64,000 nt of DNA from Acanthochromis polyacanthus. Taxonomy: Eukaryota > Chordata > Actinopteri > Pomacentridae. Positions within the stretch are counted from its first letter, which is position 1. Each line of letters opens with the position of its first letter. The notes under the pieces are model-generated. The model was not told the origin of the DNA. It made no database searches and saw only the letters and a list, made by a program, of their open reading frames with translations. The stretch lies in the NCBI RefSeq assembly GCF_021347895.1, contig NC_067134.1, positions 27,068,152-27,132,151 on the forward strand, read 5' to 3'. This document shows positions 44,655 through 57,120 of the stretch, one piece after another. The translations under genes and the position numbers were made by a program.

Positions 44655-46775
44655 TAAATGGGAACCACAATTTGCAAAACGAACATCAGGCTGTATTCAA
44701 AAAGTCGTGAAACTGCAGACTACAGATAGTGAGCACCATTTTTCTGCTGTCACAATGACTGTTGTTGTAATAATGACCCTGGTGGACATTAAGTGAACTG
44801 CAGTTAGGATCCTGCGCTTCTGCTGATATCTGTCTACGCAAGACTAAAGTTATTTTAATGCCCTGTTAAACCTAGTTTGTCCTGAAGTCAGTCAAAGTTT
44901 TGTTTGGTCAGATGGGATTCATGAGATCGAACTTTTTTGGGCCTTGTTCGAGTTTGTGTATTTAAATTAAAATGATCAGTTTGAATTCAAAACCGACAAT
45001 CTGTGAGTGCATCAGATCATTTTAAGTAGCCTCAACATGCATATGGATGCCATGCCATGAAGCTTTTTGTGTGCCATTTTGCAGAACTAAAGGAGAATTC
45101 TGGTCAATTTAAACCTGCTTTATTTCCCTTTAATAGGACTGCTGTCGCTTTATGTGTAATTCTAACTTTTCAGTCTTGTTTCTGTCAAACTTCCTGTAGC
45201 TTTTCAATAAAAAAATCGTCATTTTAGACCTTTATTTTCAAGTCTGACTAAAAGCAGACTGAGAAAATAGCCGCCTTGCACAGACATTTAGCTAAATATT
45301 AACTTTCAGTTTCCATATGCAGCGCTGAGTGTTTGATGTAGCCGCTCTTGATCTTTTCTTGCAGTCGATTTTGGGGAGGGAAAAATCCATCTCCTCGACG
45401 TCAGTGCTCATCAGATCTGTAGATTTATTCCTTGTAGTTCCACAGCTAGGATCCCTCTCCTCCATGGACATTTTATTAGCCTGGCATAAACAGGTGCCGC
45501 TTAAGGCAGCAATGCAGATAGCTAAATGTCACTTTGCAAGGGGCTAATTTTAACGTTTAACTCTGTTCTGCCTGAAAATATGCAAAAAGGACACAGTTAG
45601 CATGATACAGAGAGCCACAAAATCACACCGGGTTGAAATATACTGAAATTCTCCTTTTAAAAGACACACAAAGGAATCAGGGTGAAGGTCAGGGGCATGG
45701 TGGTCCAGCAGAGAGCGTTCTAAAAATTCTCTGCAACACCACTTGTTGTTGGTGCATTAAGCTGATCGATAAAAATGGACGAGACCGAAGCCCAAAGCTG
45801 TGCACGTTGCTAGAGGAAGTGTTAATGCTTTCAACACAGATGGCCAAAGATGCTTGACTTTGCGTGCGAATGGTCAATTCGTGCACCTTATCTGTGTCGT
45901 TATTTTGTATTCCGCATCCTTGGACTCCTGCCAGAGCCTCATGAAAGGCCCTCACCGGTAACACAACGTTCGATTATGAAATAGCAGCACAGTAGGGATC
46001 ATGTTTTCGGTTTTGAGCCGCCCAGAGTCGTCTCAAAACACTAAATTATACAGAATAAGGTGCCAAATCCTGCGTGATTGGAGCTCTCCAGCCTTCCGTG
46101 ATTCTTTTATTCCCCGTGTACGATATTTTTTCAAAAGAAAATTGTCAGTTCCAATCTAGGCTCCTTGCAAACACAACAACGTGACATAACCTCGGCACAG
46201 AAATGTAAAGTGCAGCTCCATTAGCTTTTAGTCTTTCTAACAGTGTTGAAGTTGTGGATTTCTCTTTTTTTTTCTCTCTTTCCTCTAACAGATTATCTGC
46301 AGGGGCTGTTGCTGACTTGTTGGACTTCACTGTGTAGATGGTTCACTACATATGGCAGCTGCAAGCTTTCGGGCCAACTTGTTGAATTTGATGGATAGTG
46401 AAAAGGCCTTCGGGCAGCGTGTGTTGGCCCTCCCTATCTCGCGCTTTCTTTCCTTCTTTCCGTCTTTGTTTCTTCCTCTCCGACTTACTCTCTGCGCCTA
46501 TTGATTATCAGAACTTCCTCTCGACAACTTCCCCTCTAATGCCTCCTCTCCTCAGCGTGTCTTCGCTGCTCCGGCTGCTGGAGGTTCTCCAGCGCTCTTC
46601 CAAACAGGTCTGATCCTTAGCAAAGGTGAGGGGCTGCAGCTCGTTGTGTTCCAGCACAGCAGAGGTGAACGGAGAGAGGTCTGTGTTCCTGGCACACGAT
46701 TCCTTCAGCACGCTGTCACGTCTCTTCAGCTCTCCCTTCCTCTGATGTTACCTGACAGGTTAGGGTATGTGTGTA
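44655..46775. other. Unique non-coding stretch
   Basis: No gene or repeat recognised. Confidence 0.45.
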
Positions 46776-47049
46776 GGTGTGTGTGTGTGTGTGTGTGTGT
46801 ATACGTTTCATGCATTCTGCAGTTGGTGGGGGGGGGGGGGGGGGGGGCAAAGGAGAGGAGAGGAGGGGTGAGGGGGGGAGGACAAACAACAGGATATAGA
46901 TAGGGTCGAATTGGAGGGGGCGCGAGGGAAAGGATGCTAGGAAGAAATGAGGTGGGAGGTAAGTAGGAGATGTAGGGAGCCGGGTGTATATGTGCATCGT
47001 GGATCTATGTGGAAGTGTGTGGGCCTCTGTGTGTCTATCGATTTGTGTA

Positions 47050-47084
<35 letters not shown>

Positions 47085-47252
47085 CCTGGACAAGGAGGGT
47101 GTGTGATGGCAGTGCCTTCAGGCTCCTCCAGGCGTAAGAATCAGTGAGCAGGTGGAGCGCACCGGCAGCGCTGTCTTCTGACGAGTCCCCGCCGTCTCCT
47201 GTTTTGTCAGGACCCCTGGAGCGAAGACTGGGGAGTGTGTGTGTGTGTGTTT

Positions 47253-47286
<34 letters not shown>

Positions 47287-47290
47287 TTGA
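46776..47290 (+). repeat. Cluster of GT microsatellites and a G run
   Basis: GT repeats at 46776-46800, 47052-47079 and 47234-47284. A run of 20 G at 46828-46847 is followed by purine-rich GGAGAGG/GGGGGGAGG to about 46925. Intervening sequence is unremarkable. Confidence 0.9.
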
Positions 47291-48250
47291 GCGGCTGGGA
47301 TGCACTGTGATCATTAGGATTCACAATGGCTTTGACAGCAGGGCTCTGGAGCAGTGGACACAGCATATGCCCAGGGAGATAACCGGTTGGCTGACTGGTT
47401 ATCTTACCGGCTAACTGCGTCCACTTCACTAATAAATCCAAATCCTTTAATTCAAACAGACTCCGCTGTGGGCCCGCTCCGTGCAGCCGATACGTCTGTG
47501 TTGCATCAGGCACGGCCATGAGACTGAATTATTTGTTTGCTCTCAAAGTTCTGATTAATTTTGCAGCAGTCTCGCTTCTATTCAAGTGGACTGAAAGCAG
47601 CAGACAGAGAGATGTTGGAGATTCGGTGATGTGAATATTTGGAGCTGCTGCTACAAAACGAAGCCCGTCTGTCGTGATTGCTCTCGCAGAATTATGATCT
47701 GCTCTTACACGCTTTGACCGAGGAAGAGATGTGTGTGTGTGTGTGTGACTATCCTAAGTGTGTAAGTGGCTCAGGTGGTAAAGAAAGGACGTCCTAATAA
47801 TAGCCCCCTGTCTCCACACTGGTCCACAGGCTGTAGCCGTATCGATTCTGCCTCTCCATCTCCAGCGCTGCCCGGCATCGTTATAGACCAGATACCGAGG
47901 GTTTAGTTTGGAATCCTGTGCAGCGCAGAGCAGCGATTTCTCCGACCTGAGTTGGATAAAGCCGAACGCCCCGGGGGGAGGCAGCAGCGGTTTTTAATTG
48001 TTTGTAGTGTTAGTTGGCCACGCTGGAGGCGAGCTCTCCGGGGACTGGCCTCCAGCCCGGGTCCTGACCTCGCTGCTCGCACACAAACACCAACGACAGC
48101 ATGAACGCACTAATGCACACAGGCTCGCACACGTACGCCGAAGCAACAGTGCCCGAATGCACACACATGCACGCATTTGCATAGGTGCTGCTGATTTTAC
48201 AAGGAGAAACCAGATTAGCATTTTGGCTAATGCTAAGAATCCCCTTATAG
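47291..48250. other. Unique non-coding stretch
   Basis: No gene recognised; a short GT repeat lies at 47730-47747. Confidence 0.45.
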
Positions 48251-49402
48251 CAGGGGTGTCAAACATGCGGCCAGTGGTCCAAAAGTGGTCCTCCAGAGGG
48301 TCCAATCCAGCCCTCAAAGTGTAAAAATTACATAGAAGACATTAACTGCAGATTGTAAATTAGTAAAACTCTAAATTTAAAATATTTTCTAGACCATGAC
48401 AAGTTGTTTTGATCATGAAGTAAAATACCAGATTGTTTATTGTTCTTTTGTCATTTTGCGTCTCACTTTTGAAATATTTTCTTCTTGTTTTGTTGTTTTT
48501 TGTCTTTTTTGTGTGACGTTCATCGTTTGTCTCATGTTTTTGTTTCCTTTTTGTCTCATGTTTTTTGTCTTATTGTCATTTCCTGTTTTGCTTTATTTGT
48601 TGTTTTGAGCATCATTTTTGTCGTTTTGTGGGGTTTTTTTGTCTCACTTGTGTTGTTGGTCCACTTATTGTTATATTCTTCTAGCATTTTTCTGGCATTT
48701 TTTTGTCTCATTTTTGTCACTTTGTTTCTTATTTCTTTCATGTTTTGTCTTGTTTTAGTTGTTTTTTGTCTTTTTTGTGTGACGTTCATCGTTTGTCTCA
48801 TGTTTTTGTTTCCTTTTTTTCTCATGTTTTTTTGTCTTATTGTCATTTCCTGTTTTGCTTTATTTGTTGTTTTGAGCATCATTTTTGTCGTTTTGTGTTT
48901 TTTTTTGTCTCACTTGTGTTGTTGGTCCACTTATTGTCATATTCCTCTGGCATTTTTCTGGCATTTTTTGGTCTCATTTTTTGTCATTTTGTTTCTTATT
49001 TCTTTAATGTTTTGTCTTGTTTTAGTTGTTTTTTGTCTTTTTTTTGTCTGACTTTTGTCATTTTGATCAAAAAACCAACATACTGCATCATTCAGCTCCA
49101 GATACCTGCAACTAAATGTTGTGTTCCTTTGTAGACACTCTGTGATCTGGACATTGTAATGTGGAAATGATAAACTGAGGCTGAATGTTGGTGAAACTGA
49201 ATTTATTTTTCTCAAGAAATTTCAGGTTGTTTATGATGTTTTATAAAAAGATAATTCCTTAAATGTGAACATTTTTTGTGTTAAAACAAAGGAAAAACGT
49301 GGAGTTGTGGTTATTTAGAGGTTATTTTGCTGTGATTTTATTGGTCCGGTACAAATTGATGTGACTTTTAAAACCCACTGATCCCCTCATCTTTGCTCTA
49401 AC
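48251..49402 (-). mobile_element. hAT-like non-autonomous element with internal minisatellite (reverse)
   Basis: Begins CAGGGGTGTCAAACATGCGG, the complement of the right end of the 51-kb element, then GACATTAACTGCAGATTG and CCATGACAAGTTGTTT. The internal array is at 48441-49063. The distal part (CAACTAAATGTTGTGTTCC to GGTTATTTAGAGG-TATTTTGCTGTG) matches the left half of the 51-kb copy in reverse. The last ~25 bp are too diverged to fix the end, and no clean 8-bp duplication is visible. Confidence 0.72.
48441..49063 (-). repeat. Minisatellite array with a 266-bp higher-order duplication
   Basis: T-rich units. GTGTGACGTTCATCGTTTGT occurs at 48511 and 48777, and the following ~230 bp repeat in the same order (for example GTTGTTGGTCCACTTATTGT). 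Confidence 0.88.
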
Positions 49403-49494
49403 TTGACGTTTGTCACCATGCCTTTTAACACTATAAAGGTACCTCAAAACATGCTGCAAAATCCTACAAACCTCCAAGTTGTCGTCTCAGAAAG

Positions 49495-49983
49495 TGCAAA
49501 GATAGATAGATAGGTAGATGGATGGATAGATGGATAGACGGATAGACAGATAGATAGATGGATGGATAGATAGATAGATGGATAGACGGATAGATAGATG
49601 GATAGATATAGATGGATAGACGGATAGAGAGACGGATAGACGGATAGATAGATGGATGGATAGATAGATGGATAGACGGATAGATAGATGGATAGACGGA
49701 TAGATAGATGGATGGATAGAGAGACGGATAGACGGATAGATAGATGGATGGATAGATAGATGGATAGACGGATAGATAGATGGATAGATGGATAGATATA
49801 GATGGATAAATAGATGGATGGATGGATAGACGGATAGATGGATAAATGGATGGATAGATAGATGGATAGATATAGATGGATAGATGGATGGATGGATAGA
49901 CGGATAGACGGATAGAGAGACGGATAGATGGATGGATAGATAGATAGATAGATATAGATGGATAGATAGATAGATAGATAGAC

Positions 49984-50028
<45 letters not shown>

Positions 50029-50030
50029 TC
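49495..50030. repeat. GATA/GGAT tetranucleotide microsatellite (about 535 bp)
   Basis: Tandem GATA with frequent GGAT and GACG variants, becoming pure GATA at the right end (49985-50027). Overlapping open frames reading YLSIYLSI or SIHPSIYP are a by-product of the 4-bp repeat. Confidence 0.97.
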
Positions 50031-51083
50031 AAGAGCAAACACTCCTGACTCAGTAACTCCACATTCACTGCGTGCTAAATATGCGGTGTTTTTTACTTGT
50101 GGAAGTGCATGAGCTTGGATACATAATAAATGTGCTTTGATTTTTGCTTAAGTGCCTTTTAGTCGTTTGCGAGACTGTAATCATTCGTAACAGTGAGAAC
50201 CCAAATGGACTTCTCATAAAGAAAATCTAAAATCTTCTCTCCACCACAGTTTTTTTCCCCCCTCGTCTGCAGAAGTGGATGTTTTATCCTTTGATCTGCA
50301 GTACATTAAAGTAATACTGTGGGTTTGAAAAACCATTAGATGGCCTTTTGCGGGGCAGCAGGTCTCTTTTAAAAGCACAATGAACCTCTGTACAGATCAG
50401 GTTAGAAACTTAGTTAAAGGCACAATAACACATAGTCTCAAATTAGTCTTAAATGGTGTTAGCCCTCAAATAAGACCGTTGACTCTTGACCTGTGCTGCA
50501 GCGGTCCAATTACACCTACGGCATTTTCCTGTTTTCAGCTGTTCCGAGCGAGACGGCGAGTTCTCGGAGTTTAAATATTCACATGCCGCGTGTTTTGTCT
50601 TCCTGCCCGCCTGTCTCACTGTCCGTCTGTCCGTCAGGGTGGCAGGTCTTGTTGAATGGAGAGTGGGTCATCTCCCTGACAGAGCTCAACTGGTAGTTAT
50701 GGCAGCCTCGCCACGGCTGGATGGCTCCACACAGTCACCAGGAGACAGGGGATCATCAAGTCTGTCCTCCCGCTGCTCCACGTACACATCTGTCTGCACA
50801 CGACCACGCGCTGGCTGTCGCAGACACACAACATGCACCTATAATAATAACAGCAGCAGCTAGATAAAGTTGTACCGTCATTATGACAGACAAGCACAGC
50901 TGTGTGTTTTCTAACCTTATTTGCTGTCTACATGTTGCCGTGGCTCTGTTCTGACAATGAAACCGAAGTTGAAATGAAATAAAAATGCCAGCAAAATCGA
51001 TATATTTCAATTAAAACAAAGAAAGTAAAGGATTTTTCACCAGACAGGATGTGAAATGGTGAATAGCAAGCGTCACATTGACT
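50031..51083. other. Unique non-coding stretch
   Basis: No gene or repeat recognised. Confidence 0.45.
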
Positions 51084-51091
51084 CTTTACAT

Positions 51092-52065
51092 CAGAGGTTT
51101 CAAACTCATTTCAGCCCAATTTGTTCTCCAATGAAATCACAGCAAATTAACCTGTAAATAACCACAACTTTCCTTTGTTTTCATGCAAAAATACTCACAT
51201 TTAAGAAGCTATCTTCTTACAAAAGGTTAAGAACAACCTGAAATTTCTGAAGAAAAATAAGTTAAATTTCAACAACGTTCAGACGCAGTTTCTTATTTAC
51301 ACATTACATCTTATATATCACATTTTGTCGACAAAGAAACAACATTTAGTCACAGGTATCTGGAACTCAACCATGAAGTATTTTAGTTTATGATCAAAAC
51401 GACAAAAGTCAGACAAAAAAACAACTAAACAAGACAACATATCGCAAAAATGAGACGCAAATTGACCAAAACGAGACACAAAATGACAAAAAATGAGCCG
51501 AACGACATGAAACGAAACAAAACAGAGACAAAAAAATTTGACATAAAAGTTACAAAGTGACAAAACATTGACAAATGACAAAAATGAGACAAGAAATTAC
51601 ATAAATGACACAAACGAGACAAAAAATGACAAAAACGAGAAACAAAATGACGAAAACAAGAAACAAAATGACAAAAACGAGACACAAGATGACAAAAAAT
51701 AGACAACATAAACAATACAAAAAACACAAAATGGCAAAAATGCCGTTCAAAACAACAAATAAAACAAAACACGAAATGACAAAATAAGACAAAAACATCA
51801 GTGAGACAAAAAGTAAACACAAAACGACAAAAACATGAGACAAACGACAAAAATCAGACGAGAAATAGACAGTAAACGAACAATCTAGCATTTTCCTTTA
51901 TGATCCAAACAACTTGTCATGGTATAGAAATGATGTTAAATTTATAGTTTTACTAATTTACAATCTGCAGTTAATGTCTTCTCTGTAATTTTTACACCTT
52001 GAGGGCCGGATTGGACCCTCTGGAGGACCACTTTTGGCCCGAGGGCCTCATGTTTGATGCCCCTG
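51092..52065 (+). mobile_element. hAT-like non-autonomous element carrying a minisatellite, perfect 8-bp target duplication
   Basis: CTTTACAT is found on both sides (51084-51091 and 52066-52073). The ends read CAGAGGTTTCAAACTCAT and, complemented, CAGGGGCATCAAACATGA; CAG-GG-starting inverted ends with 8-bp duplications are hallmarks of hAT elements. The 974-bp body has a left non-repetitive part, an internal 21-bp-family array (51399-51875) and a right part (AACAACTTGTCATGG, CTGCAGTTAATGTCTTC, GGACCCTCTGGAGGACCA). No transposase frame. Related copies: 25396, 48251, 62111 and 63966. Confidence 0.88.
51399..51875 (+). repeat. Minisatellite array inside the hAT-like element
   Basis: GACAAAA-TGA + GACACAAAAT units, degenerate at the edges. 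Confidence 0.85.
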
Positions 52066-52073
52066 CTTTACAT

Positions 52074-52414
52074 AGAATGTTTATGAGCAGCAACATTTGA
52101 TGAATCTTGTTGGCTGTGAAAACATCTTTGTGACCAAAACTATGAAAGTAGAGGAAGCTTGGAGATTTTTAGCGACACCAAGCAACTTTCTTCGGCATGT
52201 CTAGTTCTTGATGCATCCATGAAGACTATGCTTTGCTGTTCTCCAGTTATAGGCCCTCGTTGTCAGCTGTTATTCTCCTCTCTGTGACTCTGAAGGTTTG
52301 ATTCTATGAGTGGCAGCAATCACAAGCAACAAAACCCCAACTTAGGAGTCAAACTGGTCCTTCAAAATGTTGAATGTGTTGAAGAGACTTTTACCGTTCC
52401 AAAGTAGGAACTCG
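52074..52414. other. Unique non-coding stretch
   Basis: Nothing recognised. Confidence 0.45.
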
Positions 52415-52425
52415 GATGTGAGGCA

Positions 52426-52948
52426 TAGACTGTATATAAAGATGGACGTAGCATCTGGCTCCAGAATTGAAGCCAACCCGGAAGTGTCAAAAACTTGCAA
52501 TATCCCGCCGTCCGCTAGGGTTGGCTCCAAAAAGCTTTTTCTCCATAGACCCCAATTCATTTTTGGAAAAAATAAAATTTGATAGACTGATGTTCTACAG
52601 CTCAGGATTTTTTTCCCGTTAGTTTTCATGGTCAAAATGAGAGATCAGGTGGCTGATCTTAAAATAAATCAATACTGAATTTTAAATAAATCGTTAAAGT
52701 TGGCGGAGCCAGGGGGCGTGGCTATACTTGATAGACAGCAACAGAAGCCTCTGCGGTAAAATGTGGGCGGGATAAGAGAGTCTTCAGCCAATCCTGCCCC
52801 TAGCTGCTCTCCGGTCCAGTCTGTTTGATGACGCTTTTTACATCACTGGCTCCAAAAAATCCAAAACGGCGACCAGGAAGTAGTAAAATCTGGGCTTCAT
52901 TTTCTCGGCGTTGAAACCAACGGGTGACGTCACGGTTAGTTCACGCCT
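52426..52948. mobile_element. Teleost dispersed element (TAGACTGTATATAAAG start) with 11-bp target duplication
   Basis: GATGTGAGGCA flanks it on both sides (52415-52425 and 52949-52959). It begins TAGACTGTATATAAAGATGG, a sequence I associate with a common teleost interspersed repeat, and contains GGGGGCGTGGC and GTGACGTCACGG. No inverted ends, poly-A tail or coding frame were recognised, so class I or II is not decided. Confidence 0.65.
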
Positions 52949-52959
52949 GATGTGAGGCA

Positions 52960-54987
52960 GTGTGAACATTTACAGCTCTTTCAACCTTTCTGTGTAGAAT
53001 CCGACAGCTTTAACTGTTACGTTTAGTCTGACGGCACCAAAATGGCGACAAACAGTAGTAACCGGACATAACTCCAGGTCTGTAGAGAGCTTATGTGGTG
53101 AGTTTTATGTTGAAGGTGCTCCAGAGAAAATGGCACCAACTGTTCTCTCCAAGTTTAACCAGTCAGCGCATACAAGAGTAGTTGCCGAACAAACAGCCTT
53201 AAAGGGGTTCTACGTGGGTGCTTTTTATGGTTGGTAGGTATATGAATGTTAGCTCGCTCCCTGAGGTGTAAAACAACTTATTGTTTGTAGACTAAACGCG
53301 CCGTCTCCATGTTTTCAGCGTGTTTGAGCTGACAGCACGTCTCTCTGCTGATCCTTAGAAAACCATCCCCCAGTGCCTTGAAGCTTAGAGACTAAAAAAA
53401 AATCACAATAGCTATTATTATTCTAATTTATATTTCCTTACATGAAAAGTGAAGACAATTCCAGCTTGACTTTAATATGTTTTAACGGCTCTGTACAAGC
53501 AGGAGAAAAAAGGAAAATAGAAGAGACATAACCTCACCAGTGAACGTCCCAGTTATTCCACAAAGCCAACAGTGTTTTAATCTTCTTCGCCACTTAATGT
53601 CCCATTTAAATGTTCTGCTGCCTTCAAATATGAATCATGAATATCTGCACCCGGGGGTTGGTCACCACAGTCTATTAGAATACATCACTGCCCTACCAGG
53701 GGACCACTTTGTGCATCCCTCTAAAATGTATCATATCTCCACTGCAGAGAGGGAGACATGACTTCATGTGTCTTGTGATGTAAGTATTATTACAATTCAT
53801 GAAATTCAAACACTTATGGCAGGGCCATTAATTTGAACCATAAGCCATTGGGGAGAGATTTACAGTGGAGTTAAGGGCGATCACACCATTAAAGGACTTG
53901 GGAGGAAGGCGGCGAGAGATAACTGATTCCAGCTCAGCGGTAGCAGCTGCTGTTTGAATTTCTTCATGTTTAAGTGCAGCAATTAATATTTCTGTTTCAC
54001 GCTCTCGGGGTCGACCTCGCAAACATTTCCGTTCGAATTAGAGGGGGAATCGCCGAGCTCTGAAGGTTCACCGGTTAAAACATAACCCCTGCCTTCTTCC
54101 TTGGCTCCGTCTCAGTCTACATACAAGAGTGCTGAATTTTGCATGAGCGCCTGAGCATATAGCAACTGGAACCCTATAGCGTTGTTTACTGATACTTCCT
54201 CGAGGCGTCTCAGCCTGCTCCGATAAGAGCGCGAGCAGCTGAGACCTGTCTCCCGTCGGTGCTGCTGTGTGATGGTCTTGTTATACAGCAGAGCATGAAG
54301 GAACAACGGGCGAGAGGTCAGGACATGCAGACGTACTGCTCTGCTTCAAAATGACCAATCAGGAAGTGTGCTCCCAGCCAATGTTCATTTCTCACACAGA
54401 ACTGGTACAAATTGACATGTGACTCGCAGCAGAAATAGCCTGGGCAGTCCTTCACGCTGCAAGCGCAACAAAATTTATTCTCTATTCTCGGTAAAATCGA
54501 TATCAGGACTGTGTTATGGCACGGCATGACAGTAAGTTTAAAAATCACACTCAGAGGAAGATTAGCTCGTCTGACGAAGCTGTCTGCTAAATAGGAGACC
54601 TTTAGCGTAAACAGCTTCGCATTTATTTTATATAAACAAAAAAGATGCTAATTAGCGAGCTTTGTAGCCGCTAGTTGGAGAATTATATGTTAAGTAGGAA
54701 GCTAAAAAGCTAAAAGGTCATTTGGCTGGAGCTAATGTCAGTCCTCCGAAATATTTGTCGGCAATAAAAAGCAAAAAAAAAAAAACCCTCACATTTTCCA
54801 AATGATTTAAGTATAAAAGGATAATTCGGACGTATTTAAACTTGGTGGATTTCCATTGTTCACCCACTCTGTCTACACCGTGTTTCATAGAAGCTAAAAC
54901 GGCTAAATGCAATGCTGATTGTTAGCACAATCACAAGTTCTCACGTTTAGTCGATCACCAGCTTTTGCTACTCATGTCACGTCTGCT
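52960..54987. other. Unique non-coding stretch
   Basis: No gene or repeat recognised in about 2 kb. Confidence 0.45.
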
Positions 54988-54991
54988 TTCA

Positions 54992-55458
54992 CCCTCGTGT
55001 CGTCCTGCAGGTAAAACTGACCCGTTTTAAAGTTTGAAAATGTGGGGAAAAAAATATTTTCACAGTGAAACTTCTGATGTCCACATTTTCAACATTTTTG
55101 GGAATTTCTTAATGTTTTTGGTGTGAAAAAAAGGAAATGTTCCAAAAAAAATCTCAAAATATATTAGAAGTTTTACTGATATATATGTGATGACTTTAGA
55201 TATTTTTAGGATTTTTTTTTAAAGATTTTTACTCATTTTTTGAAAATATTTACAAGAATTGTCTTGCCACATTTGGGGGATTTTAATTTTTAAATAAAAA
55301 TTTTAAGGGAAACTTTCAAGGAATTATTGGAATTTTCTTCCTAAAGATTTTTGCAAATTTTCAGAAACTTGAGGATTTTTTTTTGCTGCTTTTTTAGATT
55401 TTTTTCAGACAAGGGAACAATATTTTTTAGTGCCCATAAATGAAGACAACAGGTGAGT
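54992..55458 (+). mobile_element. TTAA-type (piggyBac-like) MITE, decayed flanks
   Basis: Begins CCCTCGTGTCGTCCTGCAGG and GACCCGTTTTAAAGTTTGAA and ends with AATGAAGACAACAGG; body order matches 59350-59878. The flanking tetranucleotides read TTCA and TGAA, each one mutation from TTAA. It lacks the central palindrome seen in the other two copies. Confidence 0.65.
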
Positions 55459-55462
55459 GAAA

Positions 55463-57087
55463 TCAGATTCATCAACAGGAGTTTCAAAATAAAAGACCTT
55501 GTTTTGTGTAAGTGGGTTGCAGATGGTGCTAACTTGCCACCACCAGGACTCAAGTCAGTCTTTCTCAATAATACATCAAATATGATAGGTCTTTGTATAC
55601 TTTTAGTCATGTGCTTTTATTGTGACCTAGTGTCCTGTGTTTTTTGTACTTGCGACTTTTTACCTGGGACTGTGGACATAAATTAGCATTATTGCTATAA
55701 TTTGGAATATTTACATCTATTCCTGCCTAAATAGACGTTCAATAATGTGCATTGTCCCTATCAAATAGATACAAAATCAATAAAATGTCATTGTTCCTGC
55801 AGACTTTTAGATGCTGCTTTAAGATTATGTCCAGTCAACTAAATTTGGAGCTGCTAGTGCTAGCCACACATGAAGAAACGGGTTTATTTATATGCACTTT
55901 ACACAAAGCTGCAGCTTTTCTTCCAACATTCTCTTAGTTTTTAATAATCTGCTGTTTAAATGTGACCTTAAACGTCTTCTTAGATGTGGATGAGACGCCC
56001 AAACAGAAGAAAAAATGTTCATTTTAGCAAAATATTCATTTTTTGGCGGACAAGACGTCAGATTTATCGCCAAGTATCAAAGCAGTAGACGTGGTTTCGA
56101 GTGTTTCCCGGACTTGACAGGTGTTTGCAGAAATACAAATGAGCTTTTGTCAGCTGGACTGGGTTAAATAATAATTGCGAGAATGAAAACCTCACAGCAA
56201 ACCTTCATGGGGGCGTTTGGGTTTAAATCCAGCTGACTGTAATCTTCTCGGAGCGGTTCAGGCTCGGTGTTTGCTATCATTTGTCACGTGGCCGTAGTGT
56301 TGTGGGTTCAAACAGAAATTTGCGATGGCTCAGTGCACTCCAACAGCACAGTTTTCCATCTCCGCTCTCCCCTGGCCCAGTTTCATTATCCTCAAGGTAT
56401 TCAGAGAGTAATGGCTCCGGGGGCCACAGACCTGCTGGCCATTTCCAGTTCTCCAGCCAGACCTTCGTGGCGATCGTTCTTCAGCGGCGTACGAGTGTTT
56501 GGAGACACCGAACGCTCGTCTGCTGACACCCTCGCATCCTTTTTTGAAGCTGGATGTGATTTCCAGAGAATAAAGGAAGCAGTCTCTCTGCTGAAATCTT
56601 TTAAGGTTTAAATTCACGTTTGAATCTTTTGCTTCAACGATAAAAACATTAAGTGAGGATTTGTTTTAAACGCAGCCTTGATTCTCACATGCTCCGTCCA
56701 TGCAAGAAATCCTCCATACTCCCCGACAATCGGCACGCTATAAAAAGCCCAAACTGCAAATCAATATGTTGTTTGTTCTCAGGCATGAAACACTTTTCCG
56801 TGCCAGTGACAACAATTAAGCAAATTAGCGGCGCCATTTCATGTCAACAAGTGGAAACGGCTTTTTTTGTGTGCTTAGAATTGCGGTTTCTGCGGCGTCC
56901 ATACGTGTAAACATCGTGTGAGAACCAGGCCGTCTTTTCTCCGAGGAGCTGCTGTAGTGTAACTTCAGCTCCATTGAGCATCACCCTTCACTGGGTTTGA
57001 GGTATCTGATTGAGTCCATCCATGTGGAGCGCTATTGAATCAAAAGAGTAAACCTCAAGGACATGGTCCAGCACACACACATCCACC

Positions 57088-57120
<33 letters not shown>

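Noticed and set aside
48251..49402. 8-bp target duplication for the 48-kb hAT-like copy
   Set aside because: ATCCCCT occurs near both ends but with a 5-base offset on the left (TATAG), so it cannot be accepted as a duplication.
49464..50042. 192-codon open frame rich in Tyr, Leu, Ser, Ile
   Set aside because: Direct translation of the GATA/GGAT microsatellite.
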